A stretch of DNA of 64,000 nucleotides from Pseudomonas sp. SCA2728.1_7 (GCF_018138145.1 NZ_CP073104.1:3906001-3970000); one strand, 5' to 3'; counted from the first letter of the stretch, positions 16,404 to 28,485 are shown. Notes: a model not told the origin generated them from the sequence alone. Translations and numbers: made by a program.

Positions 16404-17312
16404 TCAGTCACGACCCTTGATGGTCTGACTACGCTGCCCATTCGCGCCCACCGGCACTTCCCCCTTCAACGTCACCCGACGCACCACCCGATCCTGAGTG
16501 CCGTAATCATCAATCGCATAATGCTGCGTCGAACGGTTATCCCAGATCGCCACATCACCGGCCTTCCAGCGCCAGCGCACGGTGTTTTCCTGGCGGATCA
16601 CATGACTCTGCAACAGCCCGAACAGGTGCGCCGAATCCGCCTGCGAATAACCCTTGATACGTTTGACGAAATGCCCCAGCAGCAAGCTCTTTTCGCCACT
16701 GATCGGATGCACGCGGACCACCGGGTGCTCAGTCTCGTAAACGGTGGAGGTGAAGACCTTGCGATAGCGCTCAAGCTTCTCTGCCGAGACGTCCGGCTTC
16801 GCGCTGGCGTAGTCGTATTCGTTGCTGTGCACGGCAACCAGTTTGTCGGCCAGTTCACGCAGTTCGGTTGGCAAGCCGTTGTACGCCGTCGCGGTGTTCG
16901 CCCACAGGGTGTCGCCGCCGAAGGCCGGGGCCACCACCGAGCGCAGGATCGAAGCTTTCGGGTAGGCGTCGACGAAGGTCACGTCGGTGTGCCAGGAGTT
17001 GGCGCGCTGGCCTTCAGCGCCGTCCAGTTCGAGCAGATAACGCGTGCCTTCACGCGACGGCACGGTCGGGTGCGCCACCGGTTCGCCGAGCAGATGGGCG
17101 AAGGCTTCCTGACGCTGATCATCAAGCTGAGTCTGCTCACGGAAGAACACAACTTTGTACTGAACCAGCGCCTGCTGAATCGCTTCGACCGTGGCGGCGT
17201 CCAGCTCACCGGACAAATGCACGCCACGAATCTCGGCGCCGATACGACCGGCCACCGGATGAATTTCCAGCGCGTGGACAGCGGGTTTTACTGCGAGTGC
17301 GGCATTGCTCAT
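16404..17312 (-). CDS. atsK: Alpha-ketoglutarate-dependent alkylsulfatase dioxygenase
   Basis: Cytoplasmic Fe(II)/2-oxoglutarate oxygenase (302 aa) of the TauD family that hydroxylates alkyl sulfates such as 2-ethylhexyl sulfate, releasing sulfate and an aldehyde. The iron ligands are His108, Asp110 (SWHTDVTF) and His264 (STQHYAID), and the 2-oxoglutarate-binding Arg is 275 with Arg279 beyond (QDRVVRRV). These positions match P. putida AtsK. The protein contains no Met after the initiator and no Cys. It is divergent from the second LysR gene. The promoter region has a GGAATAAGAGC motif, and the 31-bp Sft operator is not found here, so control may differ from the rest of the cluster. Confidence 0.92.
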   Translation of the reverse strand: MSNAALAVKPAVHALEIHPVAGRIGAEIRGVHLSGELDAATVEAIQQALVQYKVVFFREQTQLDDQRQEAFAHLLGEPVAHPTVPSREGTRYLLELDGAEGQRANSWHTDVTFVDAYPKASILRSVVAPAFGGDTLWANTATAYNGLPTELRELADKLVAVHSNEYDYASAKPDVSAEKLERYRKVFTSTVYETEHPVVRVHPISGEKSLLLGHFVKRIKGYSQADSAHLFGLLQSHVIRQENTVRWRWKAGDVAIWDNRSTQHYAIDDYGTQDRVVRRVTLKGEVPVGANGQRSQTIKGRD

Positions 17313-17409
17313 GGGTAGGCCCTCATCGACTGCTTACGGTTGGACGGCAGCGAAACAACGCTCTATCTATATTCCATTTACATCTAATAGATATTCACAT
17401 GCTTCGTTG

Positions 17410-17430
17410 ACGGAATAAGAGCTTGCATTT
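17410..17430. promoter_or_regulatory. Putative CysB-like site between atsK and the second LysR gene
   Basis: ACGGAATAAGAGCTTGCATT on the plus strand. On the minus strand CTCTTATTCCGTCAACGAA aligns with CTTCTTATTCCTTAACGAA at 6375-6393. It is 98 bases from atsK, with a TATAGAT-like -10 between. Confidence 0.4.
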
Positions 17431-17493
17431 AAAACCTCTAACAACCCTCGTCGCAAATGCCTTCGAGCTATTTTTAGGATGCCGGAAAAGCAT

Positions 17494-18414
17494 ATGGATC
17501 TTCGCCAGTTGCGTTACTTCATCGCCCTCAACGAACACCGCAGTTTTGTCCGCGCGGCGGACGCGATGGGCATTACTCAACCGGCGTTCAGCCGCAGCAT
17601 TCAGGGGCTTGAGCAGGAGTTCGGCTGCGTGCTGGTGGATCGCGGCAACAAGGATTTGCGCCCCACGCCTGAGGGCCAGGTGGTGCTGCAACACGCCCTG
17701 AGCCTGGTGCAAGGCGCCGCGCTGCTCAGTGCCGAAGTGACGCAGATGACCAAGCTCGATGCCGGTGAAGTGCACTTCGGTTGCGGCCCGGCGCCGGCGG
17801 TAAAACTGGTGCCGGATGCGGTGGCGCAATTCATCAATGCGCACCCGAAAGTGCGCACCTGTTTTCAGGTGGATAACTGGGAAAAACTCAGCCGCGCGTT
17901 GAGCCGTGAAGAGATCGAATTCTTCATTGCCGACATCCGCCATTTCGAGTCCGATCCGAACTTCCAGACCCAGGCCCTGACGCCCAAGCGCGGGGTATTT
18001 TTCTGCCGGCCGGGGCATCCGTTATTGGCCAAGGAAAGCCTGTCGACCAACGACATGTTCGACTACCCGTTGGCGACGACGCTGATCCCGCCGGGGATTC
18101 GCAAATTATTGGCGAACCTCAGTGGGCGCATCGATTTTTCCCCGACCATCGAGACCGAGCACTTTCCGGCACTGGTGAAAGTGGTGCTGCAATCGAATGC
18201 GATTGGCGTCGGTACGGAAGAGGCGTTTGTCGAGGACATTGCCAAGGGTTCGCTGGTGTTGCTGCACTGGCGCAATTTGCCGCAGAACCTGGAGAGCATG
18301 AATGCGCGCTGCGGGATTGTCAGTCGCACCGGGTTTCGCCTGTCGCCGGCGGCGCGGGCGCTGATTGAGACATTGGTGGCGGTGGATCGGCAGGAAGTCA
18401 GTGTCGCTGTTTAG
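17494..18414 (+). CDS. Second SftR-like LysR regulator
   Basis: LysR-type regulator of 306 aa, paralogous to SftR at 13455: shared DLRQLR.FIAL.E.RSFV start, FSRSIQ.LE in the recognition region, FGCGPAPA hinge and RHFE.DP segment in the effector domain. The start was set at the ATG of MDLRQLRYF, matching the paralogue, rather than the ATG five codons earlier. It is divergent from atsK and followed by a REP pair, then the convergent atsR gene. It probably controls atsK or refines SftR control. Which effector it binds is unknown. Confidence 0.85.
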   Translation: MDLRQLRYFIALNEHRSFVRAADAMGITQPAFSRSIQGLEQEFGCVLVDRGNKDLRPTPEGQVVLQHALSLVQGAALLSAEVTQMTKLDAGEVHFGCGPAPAVKLVPDAVAQFINAHPKVRTCFQVDNWEKLSRALSREEIEFFIADIRHFESDPNFQTQALTPKRGVFFCRPGHPLLAKESLSTNDMFDYPLATTLIPPGIRKLLANLSGRIDFSPTIETEHFPALVKVVLQSNAIGVGTEEAFVEDIAKGSLVLLHWRNLPQNLESMNARCGIVSRTGFRLSPAARALIETLVAVDRQEVSVAV

Positions 18415-18417
18415 TAC

Positions 18418-18487
18418 GCTATCGCGAGCAGGCTCACTCCTACAGGGGAACGCATTCCAAATGTAGGAGTGAGCCTGCTCGCGATGG
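18418..18487. repeat. REP pair
   Basis: GCTATCGCGAGCAGGCTCAC and its inverted copy GTGAGCCTGCTCGCGAT around a 20-base spacer, between convergent genes. It may serve as a terminator. Confidence 0.9.
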
Positions 18488-18509
18488 CACCGGGTCAAAC
18501 GCTAGAGAT

Positions 18510-19523
18510 TCAGAGTTTGGCCGCTGCCAGTTCAGGCGCCACCCAATCATTGACCTTGAACGGTTTGCGAATCAGCTTCTGCTGCGCCGCCAGATCCACT
18601 TTGTCCTGCAAGCTGCCAAGGAACACCGGATCCAGCGTCGACGGGAACACTTCGCTCAATTTCTGATCCTTCAGATCCTCGGTGAGGATCACCGGCGGAT
18701 AACTCGCCAGCCCCGAGACCAATTGCACGTAGGCAGCCTTGTTGCTGTCCTGGGTCAGCCACTCCACCGCCTGCTGCTGCGCCTTGAGCAATTTCGCCAC
18801 CGCCTCCGGGTGCGCATCGACAAACTTGCCGGTGCCGACCAGAACCGACTGCACACTGCCCGCACCACCGAGATCCTTGGTGTTCAGCGGCAACTCGGCC
18901 AAGCCTTTGATCTGTAGCGCCGCCAATCCGGAACTGCCCCACGATGCATCGATCTGCTTCGCTGCCAGCGCAGCGGTTGCGCCGGTGAAGTCGAGGTTGA
19001 TGACTTTCAGATCCTTCTCGCTCAAGCCCTGACTGGCCAGCGCCGCGTCAAACGAGAGCTGTGTCGCGGTACCGCGGAAAATCGCCACACGCTTGCCTTT
19101 GAGATCCTGGAGAGTCTTGATCCCCGAACCCGGCACCACGCCCAGATACTGCTTCACGCCACGGGCACTGGCGCTGAGCAAGCGGGTATCGAGGCCATTG
19201 GACTTGCCGATGATTGCCGCCAGATCGCCCAGATACGCCAAATCAACCTGACCATTGGCAAATGCCTCGTTGATCACCGGCCCGGCACCTTTGAAGAAAC
19301 TCCACTGAATCTTGATGCCCTGATCGGCGAAGGCTTTTTCGAAGATCTGCTGATCACGCAACACGTCGACCACACCGCCGCCGCTGTGCTGGGTGCCGGC
19401 GCTCAGGTCGGGCACGGCGATTCTGATTTCCTTGAGTTCATCAGCGTGAGCGGTGAACGCCAGCAGGCCCGCCAGTGCAGGAACGGCAAACAGACTGAAA
19501 ACACGTTTGAAGGGGAGGTTCAT
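18510..19523 (-). CDS. atsR: Sulfate-ester ABC transporter, substrate-binding protein
   Basis: Periplasmic binding protein (337 aa) of the SsuA/TauA-like NMT1 family, the likely ligand receptor of the AtsBC importer. The signal peptide is MNLPFKRVFSLFAVPALAGL to AHA (about residue 27). The family region includes EIRIAVPDLSAGTQ, AYLGDLAAIIGKSNGL and GKRVAIFRGTATQLSFDAAL. There is no Met after the initiator and no Cys in 337 residues. It is divergent from atsB with a 391-base gap holding an Sft operator copy. In P. aeruginosa and P. putida the binding protein with fused permease and ATPase is named AtsR; here it is on the opposite strand from atsBC. Confidence 0.88.
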   Translation of the reverse strand: MNLPFKRVFSLFAVPALAGLLAFTAHADELKEIRIAVPDLSAGTQHSGGGVVDVLRDQQIFEKAFADQGIKIQWSFFKGAGPVINEAFANGQVDLAYLGDLAAIIGKSNGLDTRLLSASARGVKQYLGVVPGSGIKTLQDLKGKRVAIFRGTATQLSFDAALASQGLSEKDLKVINLDFTGATAALAAKQIDASWGSSGLAALQIKGLAELPLNTKDLGGAGSVQSVLVGTGKFVDAHPEAVAKLLKAQQQAVEWLTQDSNKAAYVQLVSGLASYPPVILTEDLKDQKLSEVFPSTLDPVFLGSLQDKVDLAAQQKLIRKPFKVNDWVAPELAAAKL

Positions 19524-19659
19524 GGGTGCAGCTCCTTGATCACGACGGGCGTTGAGGAGCCGAAAGTAGGCCGAATGAATACCTTCGCTTAAATACTATA
19601 AATGCACATTTTTATAGCTTTTAACGCTAAGCAAGCATTAACGGGGCTTGCAGCGGCGT

Positions 19660-19699
19660 ATGCATTAACAGCATCGAAAATATTCTTCGAATGCATTGG
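19660..19699 (-). promoter_or_regulatory. Sft-type 40-bp operator, copy 4 (atsR-atsB intergenic region)
   Basis: Minus strand: CCAATGCATT, CGAAGA, ATATTTT, CGATG, five bases, AATGCAT. Two perfect ATGCAT cores (19660 and 19691) are 31 bp apart. It lies 137 bases before atsR and 216 before atsB and could serve both. The rest of the gap 19524-19914 holds AT-rich promoter sequence (TATAGTATTTAAG toward atsR) and a REP pair. Confidence 0.75.
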
Positions 19700-19796
19700 A
19701 TGCGTGTGGTCTGGAAGCCTTAAATGGCGCTGCTTATCTCTAAAAACAACTTATTACAGATTACTTATAACCATTAGCTCTTAGTTAATATCGCAA

Positions 19797-19880
19797 GAGA
19801 TCGCAGCCTTCGGCAGCTCCTACAGGGGTCAATTCAAGGACGCATTCCCCCCGTAGGAGCTGCCGAAGGCTGCGATCTTT
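19797..19880. repeat. REP pair, GATCGCAGCCTTCGGCAGC type
   Basis: AGATCGCAGCCTTCGGCAGC with CTCCTAC, then the inverted copy. This is the second REP class of the window. It lies 35 bases before the atsB start. Confidence 0.9.
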
Positions 19881-19914
19881 TGATCTTGAGCCAACCCGAC
19901 AACGGAGGTCACCC

Positions 19915-21509
19915 ATGGCCCGCCAATCCTTGCTCAGTCTCCCACTCCCCGCGCCGCCGCTGAAAAGCCGCCGCACCTGGCCCAGCCTGAACCAACGCCT
20001 GTTGCCGTGGCTGCTGCCGCTGAGTCTGTTCGCGCTGTGGTGGCTGGCCGCGCGTAATGAGTGGATGAGCGAACAGATCCTGCCCGCGCCGTCACTGGTG
20101 TGGAACAGCGCTGTCGAGTTGTCGCAAGGCGAATTGTGGAGCCATTTGTGGATCAGCCTGCAACGCTTGTTCTGGGGTTTGCTCGCAGGGATTTCGGCGG
20201 GCGCGGTACTGGGTGCTGCGCTGGGTTTTAGCCGACGTCTCGAACGCCTGATCTTCCCGACCTTCGCCGGACTTTCGCAAATACCGACGCTGGCCTGGAT
20301 TCCGTTGTTCATGGTGTTTTTCGGCATCGGCGAGGTGTTGAAACTGGTGGTGCTGATCAAAGCGGTAGTGGTGCCGGTGACCCTGCATACGCTGGTCGGC
20401 GTACGCGACGCCCAACCGAAGTTGCGTGAAGCCGCCGCGGTTCTGCGTCTGCCGCCGCACTTGCTAGTGCGCCGCCTGGTCTTGCCCGCCGCCCTCCCCG
20501 CGTTCATGGCTGGCGTGCGTCTGGCACTGGCCGCCGGATGGACTTCGTTGCTGGCGGTCGAACTGTTGGCCTCCAGTGAAGGCATCGGTTACCTGATGGT
20601 CTGGGCGCGGCAGTTGTTCATGCTCGACATCGTGTTCGTCTGCATCGTGGTGATCGGTTTGATTGGTGTGGCGATGGATCGCGGCATCGGCCTGCTGGAC
20701 AAGAAACTGGTGCACTGGCCGCATCCGGCCACCGCCGAAATTCGTCGCGGCCCGCGCTATGCAGGCTGGCAGCGTCTGCAACCGTGGCTGCTGCCGCTGG
20801 GCTTGTTGGCGCTGTGGCAATTGGCAAACGAACTGCAGTGGGTCGATGCCAACATTCTGGTCAGCCCGTTGGCCGTTTTGAGCACGGCATGGGACGGTCT
20901 GCTTGATGGCACGTTGATCAGCGGCATGGCGCTCAGCCTCAGTCGCACCCTCGGCGGTTTGCTGTTGGGCGGCGGACTCGGTTTCGCCCTCGGCTTGCTG
21001 CTGGGCTTGTCGCGCACCAGCGAACGCCTGCTCGGTCCGACCCTCGCCGCCCTCCGCCAGATCGCCATTTTCGCCTGGGTGCCGCTGCTTACCGCATGGT
21101 TCGGTCTCGGCGAATTGGCCAAGTGGGTGTTCGTCGCCCTCGCCGCGTTCTTTCCGCTGTTTATCGCCACGCAACGCAGCGTCGCCAACCTCTCGCCACA
21201 ACTCAACGAAGCCGCTCAAGTCCTGCGCCTCAGCCTCGGCCAACGCCTGCGTCGACTGGTGTTGCCGGGCGCTGCGCCGGGGATTTTTGCAGGGCTCAGG
21301 CTGAGCCTGATCTACGCCTGGCTCGGCACCATCGGTGCTGAATATTTCATGCCGTCCAACGGCGGCATCGGCAGCCAGATGATCGGCGCACAACAGTTGT
21401 TGCGCATGGATCTGATCATGGCCGGCATGCTTTTCGTCGGTCTCACCGGCGCCCTGCTCAACCTCATTGGCCAACGCCTGGAAATTCGCGCGACCCGCTG
21501 GAGACACGC

Positions 21510-21513
<4 letters not shown>
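19915..21513 (+). CDS. atsB: Sulfate-ester ABC transporter, fused double permease
   Basis: Inner-membrane permease of 532 aa made of two complete SsuC/TauC-type domains in tandem. The first is about residues 25-265, with the EAA-type loop REAAAVLRLPPHLLVRRLVLP near 163-183. The second is about 285-525, with the matching loop NEAAQVLRLSLGQRLRRLVL near 430-450. One chain therefore supplies the whole channel. GGAGG stands seven bases before the ATG. Its stop overlaps the atsC start (ATGA). The fused arrangement is known for AtsB in pseudomonads. Substrate by context: aryl and alkyl sulfate esters. Confidence 0.9.
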
Positions 21514-23950
<2,437 letters not shown>

Positions 23951-23962
23951 TACAGGATCAAG

Positions 23963-24141
23963 AGCCCCTCACCCTAACCCTCTCCCGGAGGGAGAGGGGA
24001 CTGACCGAGGTGTCTTTCGTCAAACATCGACCTGAAAAATCGGGTCGATTATGGATTCAATGAGGAACATTCAGGTCGGCGTACTTCCCCAATATCCCCC
24101 AATCGGTCCCCTCTCCCTCCGGGAGAGGGCTAGGGTGAGGG
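23963..24141. repeat. Single copy of the CCCCTCACCCTAACCC palindromic element
   Basis: The left arm GCCCCTCACCCTAACCCTCT and right arm AGGGCTAGGGTGAGGG flank the shared TCGACCTGAA and CGGCGTACTTC interior. It lies between the convergent atsA and desaturase genes. Confidence 0.8.
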
Positions 24142-24150
24142 CGCCTTCTG

Positions 24151-25221
24151 TCAGGCCTCCACCGCCTCCCCTGCCACCACAACCTCATCCCGACGAACAA
24201 ACCGGTTCGCCCGCCCAAACGTCCCAAAATCATTAAACCGCACCCCCATCTCACGCATCACCTTATGCGCCACCGGCACCGTCATCTGACGAATATAAAA
24301 CGGCTCCTTCACGACAAAGTGATGGATCCCGTGGCTGCTGCCAAAATTGAAGCAGAACGCCTGCAACGGCCACAACCACCAAGGGTTGAGCACCTGGCAC
24401 TGCTGCAGCACATTGCCCAGCTCGACGTCGCCGTAGTAATGCATGTTCGAGCTGATGAAGTGCAGGCAAAACGTGCGCAACACGTTCGGGCCGATAATCA
24501 CCACAGCGGCGATATCGATCACCTGCATCACCGAGAATGTGGTCGCTGACCATTCGATCGGCGCGCCCAGCAGATAGGCGATGCCATTGGCTGCATGAAA
24601 ACCGAGAAACACATACCACGCGCCCCAATGCACCAGCGCAAGCGGTGCATAGACTTTGAAAACCCGTTTCAGAATGCTCCACTTGTGCGCCCAGGTCGGC
24701 GCCCGCAGCAAGCGGATGAAGGCCGACATCATGTTGTCGCCGACCATCAACAACCGCGCAAACCCCCACGGCTCACCGTTGGTGATCGCGCGTTCTTCCA
24801 TGTCGGTTTCAGTGCCGGAGACCTTGTGGTGATTGAGGTGCAGATGCCGACGAATCCATGGATTGATCGTGCTCGGCCGCGCCAGCCACACCAGGCCCAT
24901 CATCAAATTGTGCGGCACACGCTGCTTGCGAAAATACATGCTGTGGATCAGGTCATGTTCCAGCTCATGGGTCAGCGAAGCAAAAAACGCGTTGAGCAAC
25001 AGGCACACCCACCACGCCATATGGCCGGTGATGTACAGCGCCGCCGAGCCAATCATCCCGATCAGGGCAAAGGCCAGAATCCCCGCGCCCAGCGCATCCT
25101 GATGCTTGAGAATCGGGTAGCGCTCGCGCAGTTCGACGCCTTTGGCCAGCACCACTTGGCGAATATGCGCTGATCGCTGGGCCGCATTGTGTCGTTGGGG
25201 ACTTGCAGAAGTACCGTCCAT
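24151..25221 (-). CDS. Fatty acid desaturase family protein
   Basis: Membrane di-iron desaturase or hydroxylase (356 aa). The three His clusters are HELEHDLIH near 85-93, HLHLNHH near 126-132, and SSHGIHHF near 295-302. Hydrophobic segments lie at about 48-85, 195-220 and 235-255. The substrate is probably an acyl lipid, but alkane- or sterol-type substrates cannot be excluded. It is divergent from an AraC-family regulator 100 bases away, which is its likely controller. It is distinct from the desA-type enzyme at 37567. Confidence 0.85.
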   Translation of the reverse strand: MDGTSASPQRHNAAQRSAHIRQVVLAKGVELRERYPILKHQDALGAGILAFALIGMIGSAALYITGHMAWWVCLLLNAFFASLTHELEHDLIHSMYFRKQRVPHNLMMGLVWLARPSTINPWIRRHLHLNHHKVSGTETDMEERAITNGEPWGFARLLMVGDNMMSAFIRLLRAPTWAHKWSILKRVFKVYAPLALVHWGAWYVFLGFHAANGIAYLLGAPIEWSATTFSVMQVIDIAAVVIIGPNVLRTFCLHFISSNMHYYGDVELGNVLQQCQVLNPWWLWPLQAFCFNFGSSHGIHHFVVKEPFYIRQMTVPVAHKVMREMGVRFNDFGTFGRANRFVRRDEVVVAGEAVEA

Positions 25222-25321
25222 GCTTCCATCCTCGGGTTTATGATGTTCGCATCGTGCCTCGCCAAGGCTTCAATTGCGGTAGCCGAGAACGCCAACCTGT
25301 TGACCGGAAGCGCCAATCAGC

Positions 25322-26326
25322 ATGAAGGAACCGACCTCCCTCGCCAGCTGGACCCGTGCCTTGCGCAAACAACTCGATGCGTTGGGACTGGACAGCATTG
25401 CCCTGTGCCAGCAGGCCGGGCTCGACCCGAATTTGATGGACGACCCCAACGCGCGCTATCCACTGTCCGGCACCACGCGCCTGTGGGAAATTGCCGTGCA
25501 GGTCAGTGGCGACCCGGCGATTGGTCTGCGCGTGTCTCGCTTTGTCAGCCCGACCACGTTCCATGCGCTCGGTTATGCGCTGGTCGCCAGTGGCAGCCTG
25601 CGTGAGGTGTTCGAACGTATCGTGCGCTATCACCCGGTGGTCAGCGATGCGCTGGAACTGGAGCTGAGTCGTGGCGACGACCGCTATCAATTTCGTCTGA
25701 AAATTCCGTCAGGCAATCCGGCGCCAGCCTTCGAAGCCATTGATGCGTTTACCGCGATCTACGTGCGCACCTGCCGCAATCGCCTCGGCCGCGACTACGC
25801 ACCGCTGGCCGTGTACCTGCGCCGCCCGGAACCGAGCGATGCGCACCAATGGCACAAGGTCTTCCGCGCTCCGGTGCATTTCGGCTGTGCCGAAGATCGC
25901 CTGGAATTCGCCCTCGCCGACTTCGACAGCCACCTCGACGACGCCAACCCGGAACTCGCTGAACACAATGAAGCAGTGCTCAAACGCACCATGGCCCAGC
26001 TCCAGCCGCTGACTTGGGAGCGCAAGGTTCGCGATGCGATTGAAGAACAACTGCCGGAAGGTGAGCCGAGTGCTGAACGCATTGCCCAGGCGTTGCATTT
26101 GAGTTTGCGCAGTTTGCAAAGGCACTTGGCGGATGAGGGTTGTCGATTTGATACGTTGCTGAATGAGAGCCGCGAAAATCTGGCGCTGCTGCACCTGCGC
26201 GATCCGCAGTGTTCGTTGAGTGAGGTGAGTTATTTGCTGGGCTTTGCTGATACCAGCAGTTTCAGCCGCGCGTTCAAGCGCTGGACCGGGATGACGCCGG
26301 GGCAGTTTCGTGATGGGTTGCGCTGA
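25322..26326 (+). CDS. AraC-family regulator with Arabinose_bd-type N-domain
   Basis: Transcription regulator (334 aa). Residues 20-205 match the N-terminal ligand domain of the OruR/VirF-like AraC group. The C-terminal double helix-turn-helix covers about 235-330 (SAERIAQALHLSLRSLQRHLADEGCRF, then SEVSYLLGFADTSSFSRAFKRWTGMTPGQFR). Divergent from the desaturase gene, it probably controls it in response to a fatty acid or related ligand; this is context-based. No strong ribosome site is seen before the ATG. A REP pair follows the stop. Confidence 0.88.
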   Translation: MKEPTSLASWTRALRKQLDALGLDSIALCQQAGLDPNLMDDPNARYPLSGTTRLWEIAVQVSGDPAIGLRVSRFVSPTTFHALGYALVASGSLREVFERIVRYHPVVSDALELELSRGDDRYQFRLKIPSGNPAPAFEAIDAFTAIYVRTCRNRLGRDYAPLAVYLRRPEPSDAHQWHKVFRAPVHFGCAEDRLEFALADFDSHLDDANPELAEHNEAVLKRTMAQLQPLTWERKVRDAIEEQLPEGEPSAERIAQALHLSLRSLQRHLADEGCRFDTLLNESRENLALLHLRDPQCSLSEVSYLLGFADTSSFSRAFKRWTGMTPGQFRDGLR

Positions 26327-26356
26327 TCCAGAATCAGTTTGCCTGATCTGGCGCCA

Positions 26357-26421
26357 TCGCGAGCAGGCTCACTCCTACAGGGGGAACGCATTCCAAATGT
26401 GGGAGCGAGCCTGCTCGCGAA
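26357..26421. repeat. REP pair
   Basis: CGCGAGCAGGCTCACTCCTA and an inverted GGGAGCGAGCCTGCTCGCG arm between convergent genes. The two arms belong to slightly different subtypes (CTCACTCCTAC against CTCGCTCCCAC). Confidence 0.85.
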
Positions 26422-26429
26422 GGGGCCCT

Positions 26430-27815
26430 TTAATTCAACGCAAAACCCAGCTCAAAAACGGTGCCGTCAGCATCACTGTTCACCCACACCTGCCCACCAT
26501 GCAACTGCATGATCGACTGTACGATCGCCAATCCCAACCCACCCGAATCCCCCGGCTCCGCGCGCGAAGGATCAACGCGGTAGAAACGGTCGAACAGTTT
26601 GCCCAGATGCTCCGAGGCAATGGCCGGGCCATGGTTGTGCACTTGTAACCGGCACCAACCCGACTCGTCGCGGCGGCGCAAGCTGATCACGGTTCCGGAG
26701 TCAGCGTGGCGCACGGCATTCGCCAATAAATTCCCGAGCGCCCGTTGCAGCAATTGCTGATCGGCAAGCAATTCACCCTGCAGTTGGTTGTCCAGCCGCA
26801 GATCTCGGTCATCGGCCAAGGCTTCAAAGTAATCACACAGTTCGCCGCCAACGCTGTGCAGATCCAGCAATTGCAGATTGAGCGCACGTTCTGCCTGCTC
26901 CGCACGAGCGAGGAACATCAGGTTCTCCGCCATGCGTTTGAGTCGCTCGAACTCTTCCATGTTCGACGCCAGTACTTCCTGATACTCCTCGGTGCTGCGC
27001 GGATGATTCAGCGCCTGCCCGTTGCTCGCCAACAAGGTGTGCAGCGGCGTGCGAATTTCATGGGCGAGGTCAGCGGAGAACTGCGACAGGCGCTGCACGC
27101 TGTCGTCCAGTCGTGCCAGCATGCCGTTGAGTGCCTGTACCGGTTCAAGCAGTTCTGCCGGCGTGCCGTTGGCGGGCAGGCGTTGATCGAGGCTACGCAG
27201 ATCGATGCCGCGTACCGCTTCGCTCAACTGACGTAGCGGTTGCAGGCCCCGTCGTAGCAGCAGTAAACCCAAAGCAAAAGCGAGCAAAGCGCCGAGTCCA
27301 ACCGACAGATATAAGCGCAAGCGATAGCTACCGAGCATCTGCTCGCGCTCGCTCAACACCTTGCCGGCGATGACGGTCAGCGGCTCGCCGTTCGGCCCCT
27401 GCGCTTCGCCGGACAACAGTGCCAGCTCGGCACCGTCCGGCGCTTGCCACGTCAACACGTCGCGGCGCTGCGGGGTTTGCTCGCGGGGGATCGCGTTCAG
27501 CGTCGGCAATTCGCGTTGCCGTGGATTGATGGCGATCACGCTGGAACCGTCGGCGCGGCGCACCAGCAACAGGCTGTCGAGATTGCCGAGCATGTTCTGA
27601 TACAGCCGGGGGCGTGCCTGCAAAGCCCCCAGGCTGTCGCTGTCGGCGAGCAAGGCGCGCACTTGCTCCAGTCGACCGAGCAACGCGAGGTCGTCGCGGT
27701 AGGCGATTTCCGAGGCCAGCGAGCGATAGAGAAACACACCAATCGCACTCAACACCAAAGCGCAGACCAATGCGAACGCCAGCGCCAGGCGCCAGGCGAT
27801 CGACCTAGAGCGCAT
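26430..27815 (-). CDS. Sensor histidine kinase, CusS/HprS-like
   Basis: Inner-membrane kinase (461 aa) of the heavy-metal-sensor group. Membrane helices lie at about 9-30 and 165-187, flanking a periplasmic sensor of about 135 residues; a HAMP linker follows to about 240. The phosphorylated His is His252 in [17 protein letters not shown]-binding boxes are [11 protein letters not shown], the [10 protein letters not shown]-box and FDRFYRV. Its start overlaps the response regulator stop by 11 bases. The periplasmic part has no clear metal-binding His or Met cluster, so a signal other than copper is possible; the HprS comparison suggests peroxide or hypochlorous stress. Confidence 0.88.
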   Translation of the reverse strand: MRSRSIAWRLALAFALVCALVLSAIGVFLYRSLASEIAYRDDLALLGRLEQVRALLADSDSLGALQARPRLYQNMLGNLDSLLLVRRADGSSVIAINPRQRELPTLNAIPREQTPQRRDVLTWQAPDGAELALLSGEAQGPNGEPLTVIAGKVLSEREQMLGSYRLRLYLSVGLGALLAFALGLLLLRRGLQPLRQLSEAVRGIDLRSLDQRLPANGTPAELLEPVQALNGMLARLDDSVQRLSQFSADLAHEIRTPLHTLLASNGQALNHPRSTEEYQEVLASNMEEFERLKRMAENLMFLARAEQAERALNLQLLDLHSVGGELCDYFEALADDRDLRLDNQLQGELLADQQLLQRALGNLLANAVRHADSGTVISLRRRDESGWCRLQVHNHGPAIASEHLGKLFDRFYRVDPSRAEPGDSGGLGLAIVQSIMQLHGGQVWVNSDADGTVFELGFALN

Positions 27816-28485
27816 CTTCAGGGGCTTCCAGCTGATAACCGACGCCGCGCACGGTGTGGATCAGTTTCGGCATGTACGGGTCATCGATTTTCGCGCGCAA
27901 ACGGCGCACCGCGACTTCGACCATGTTGGTGTCGCTGTCGAAATTCAGGTTCCACACCTGCGAGGCGATCAGCGTGCGCGACAGCACTTCGCCCTGGCGA
28001 CTGGCGAGCAATTGCAGCAGGGCGAACTCCTTGTTGGTCAGGGCAATGCGCTGGCCACCGCGACTGACGCGGCGGCGCAGTACGTCGATTTCCAGATCGG
28101 CGATGGTGTACGACTCGGCTTCGCGCATCGGCCCGCGCCGCAGCAAGGTGCGCACGCGCGCGAGCAGTTCGGCGAAGGCGAAGGGTTTGAGCAAGTAATC
28201 GTCGGCGCCCAGTTCGAGCCCGCGCACGCGGTCTTCGATGGCGTCCTTGGCGGTCAGGAACAATACCGGCGTGGCGCCGCGCTGGCGGATCAGTTGCAGC
28301 AATTGCCAGCCGTTGAGCCCGGGGAGCATCACGTCGAGGATGATCAGGTCGTATGCCTGCTGCTCGATAAAGTAGCGACCATCGAGGCCATTGAGCGCCA
28401 CGTCCACGGCGAAACCCGACTCGCCCAGGCCTTTGGCGAGGAAATTCGCGGTTTTGGCTTCATCTTCTACGACCAGCAAACGCAT
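27805..28485 (-). CDS. OmpR-type response regulator, CusR/HprR-like
   Basis: Response regulator (226 aa). The receiver domain has the acidic pocket VVEDEA, phosphoacceptor Asp51 (IILDVMLPG), and Lys100 in LLKPF. The C-terminal winged helix covers about 125-222 ([50 protein letters not shown]). It overlaps the kinase gene. It is divergent from the HbpS-like gene, and the gap carries ATTACAAACTTGTAAT, the type of box recognised by CusR and HprR in E. coli. It probably activates both flanking units. Confidence 0.92.
   Translation of the reverse strand: MRLLVVEDEAKTANFLAKGLGESGFAVDVALNGLDGRYFIEQQAYDLIILDVMLPGLNGWQLLQLIRQRGATPVLFLTAKDAIEDRVRGLELGADDYLLKPFAFAELLARVRTLLRRGPMREAESYTIADLEIDVLRRRVSRGGQRIALTNKEFALLQLLASRQGEVLSRTLIASQVWNLNFDSDTNMVEVAVRRLRAKIDDPYMPKLIHTVRGVGYQLEAPEDAL

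Noticed and set aside
17399..17494. A fifth Sft operator between atsK and the second LysR gene
   Set aside because: TTGCAT, AGGCATT and ATGCTT words occur, but the core distance is 34 or 24 bp instead of 31 and the middle blocks do not match.
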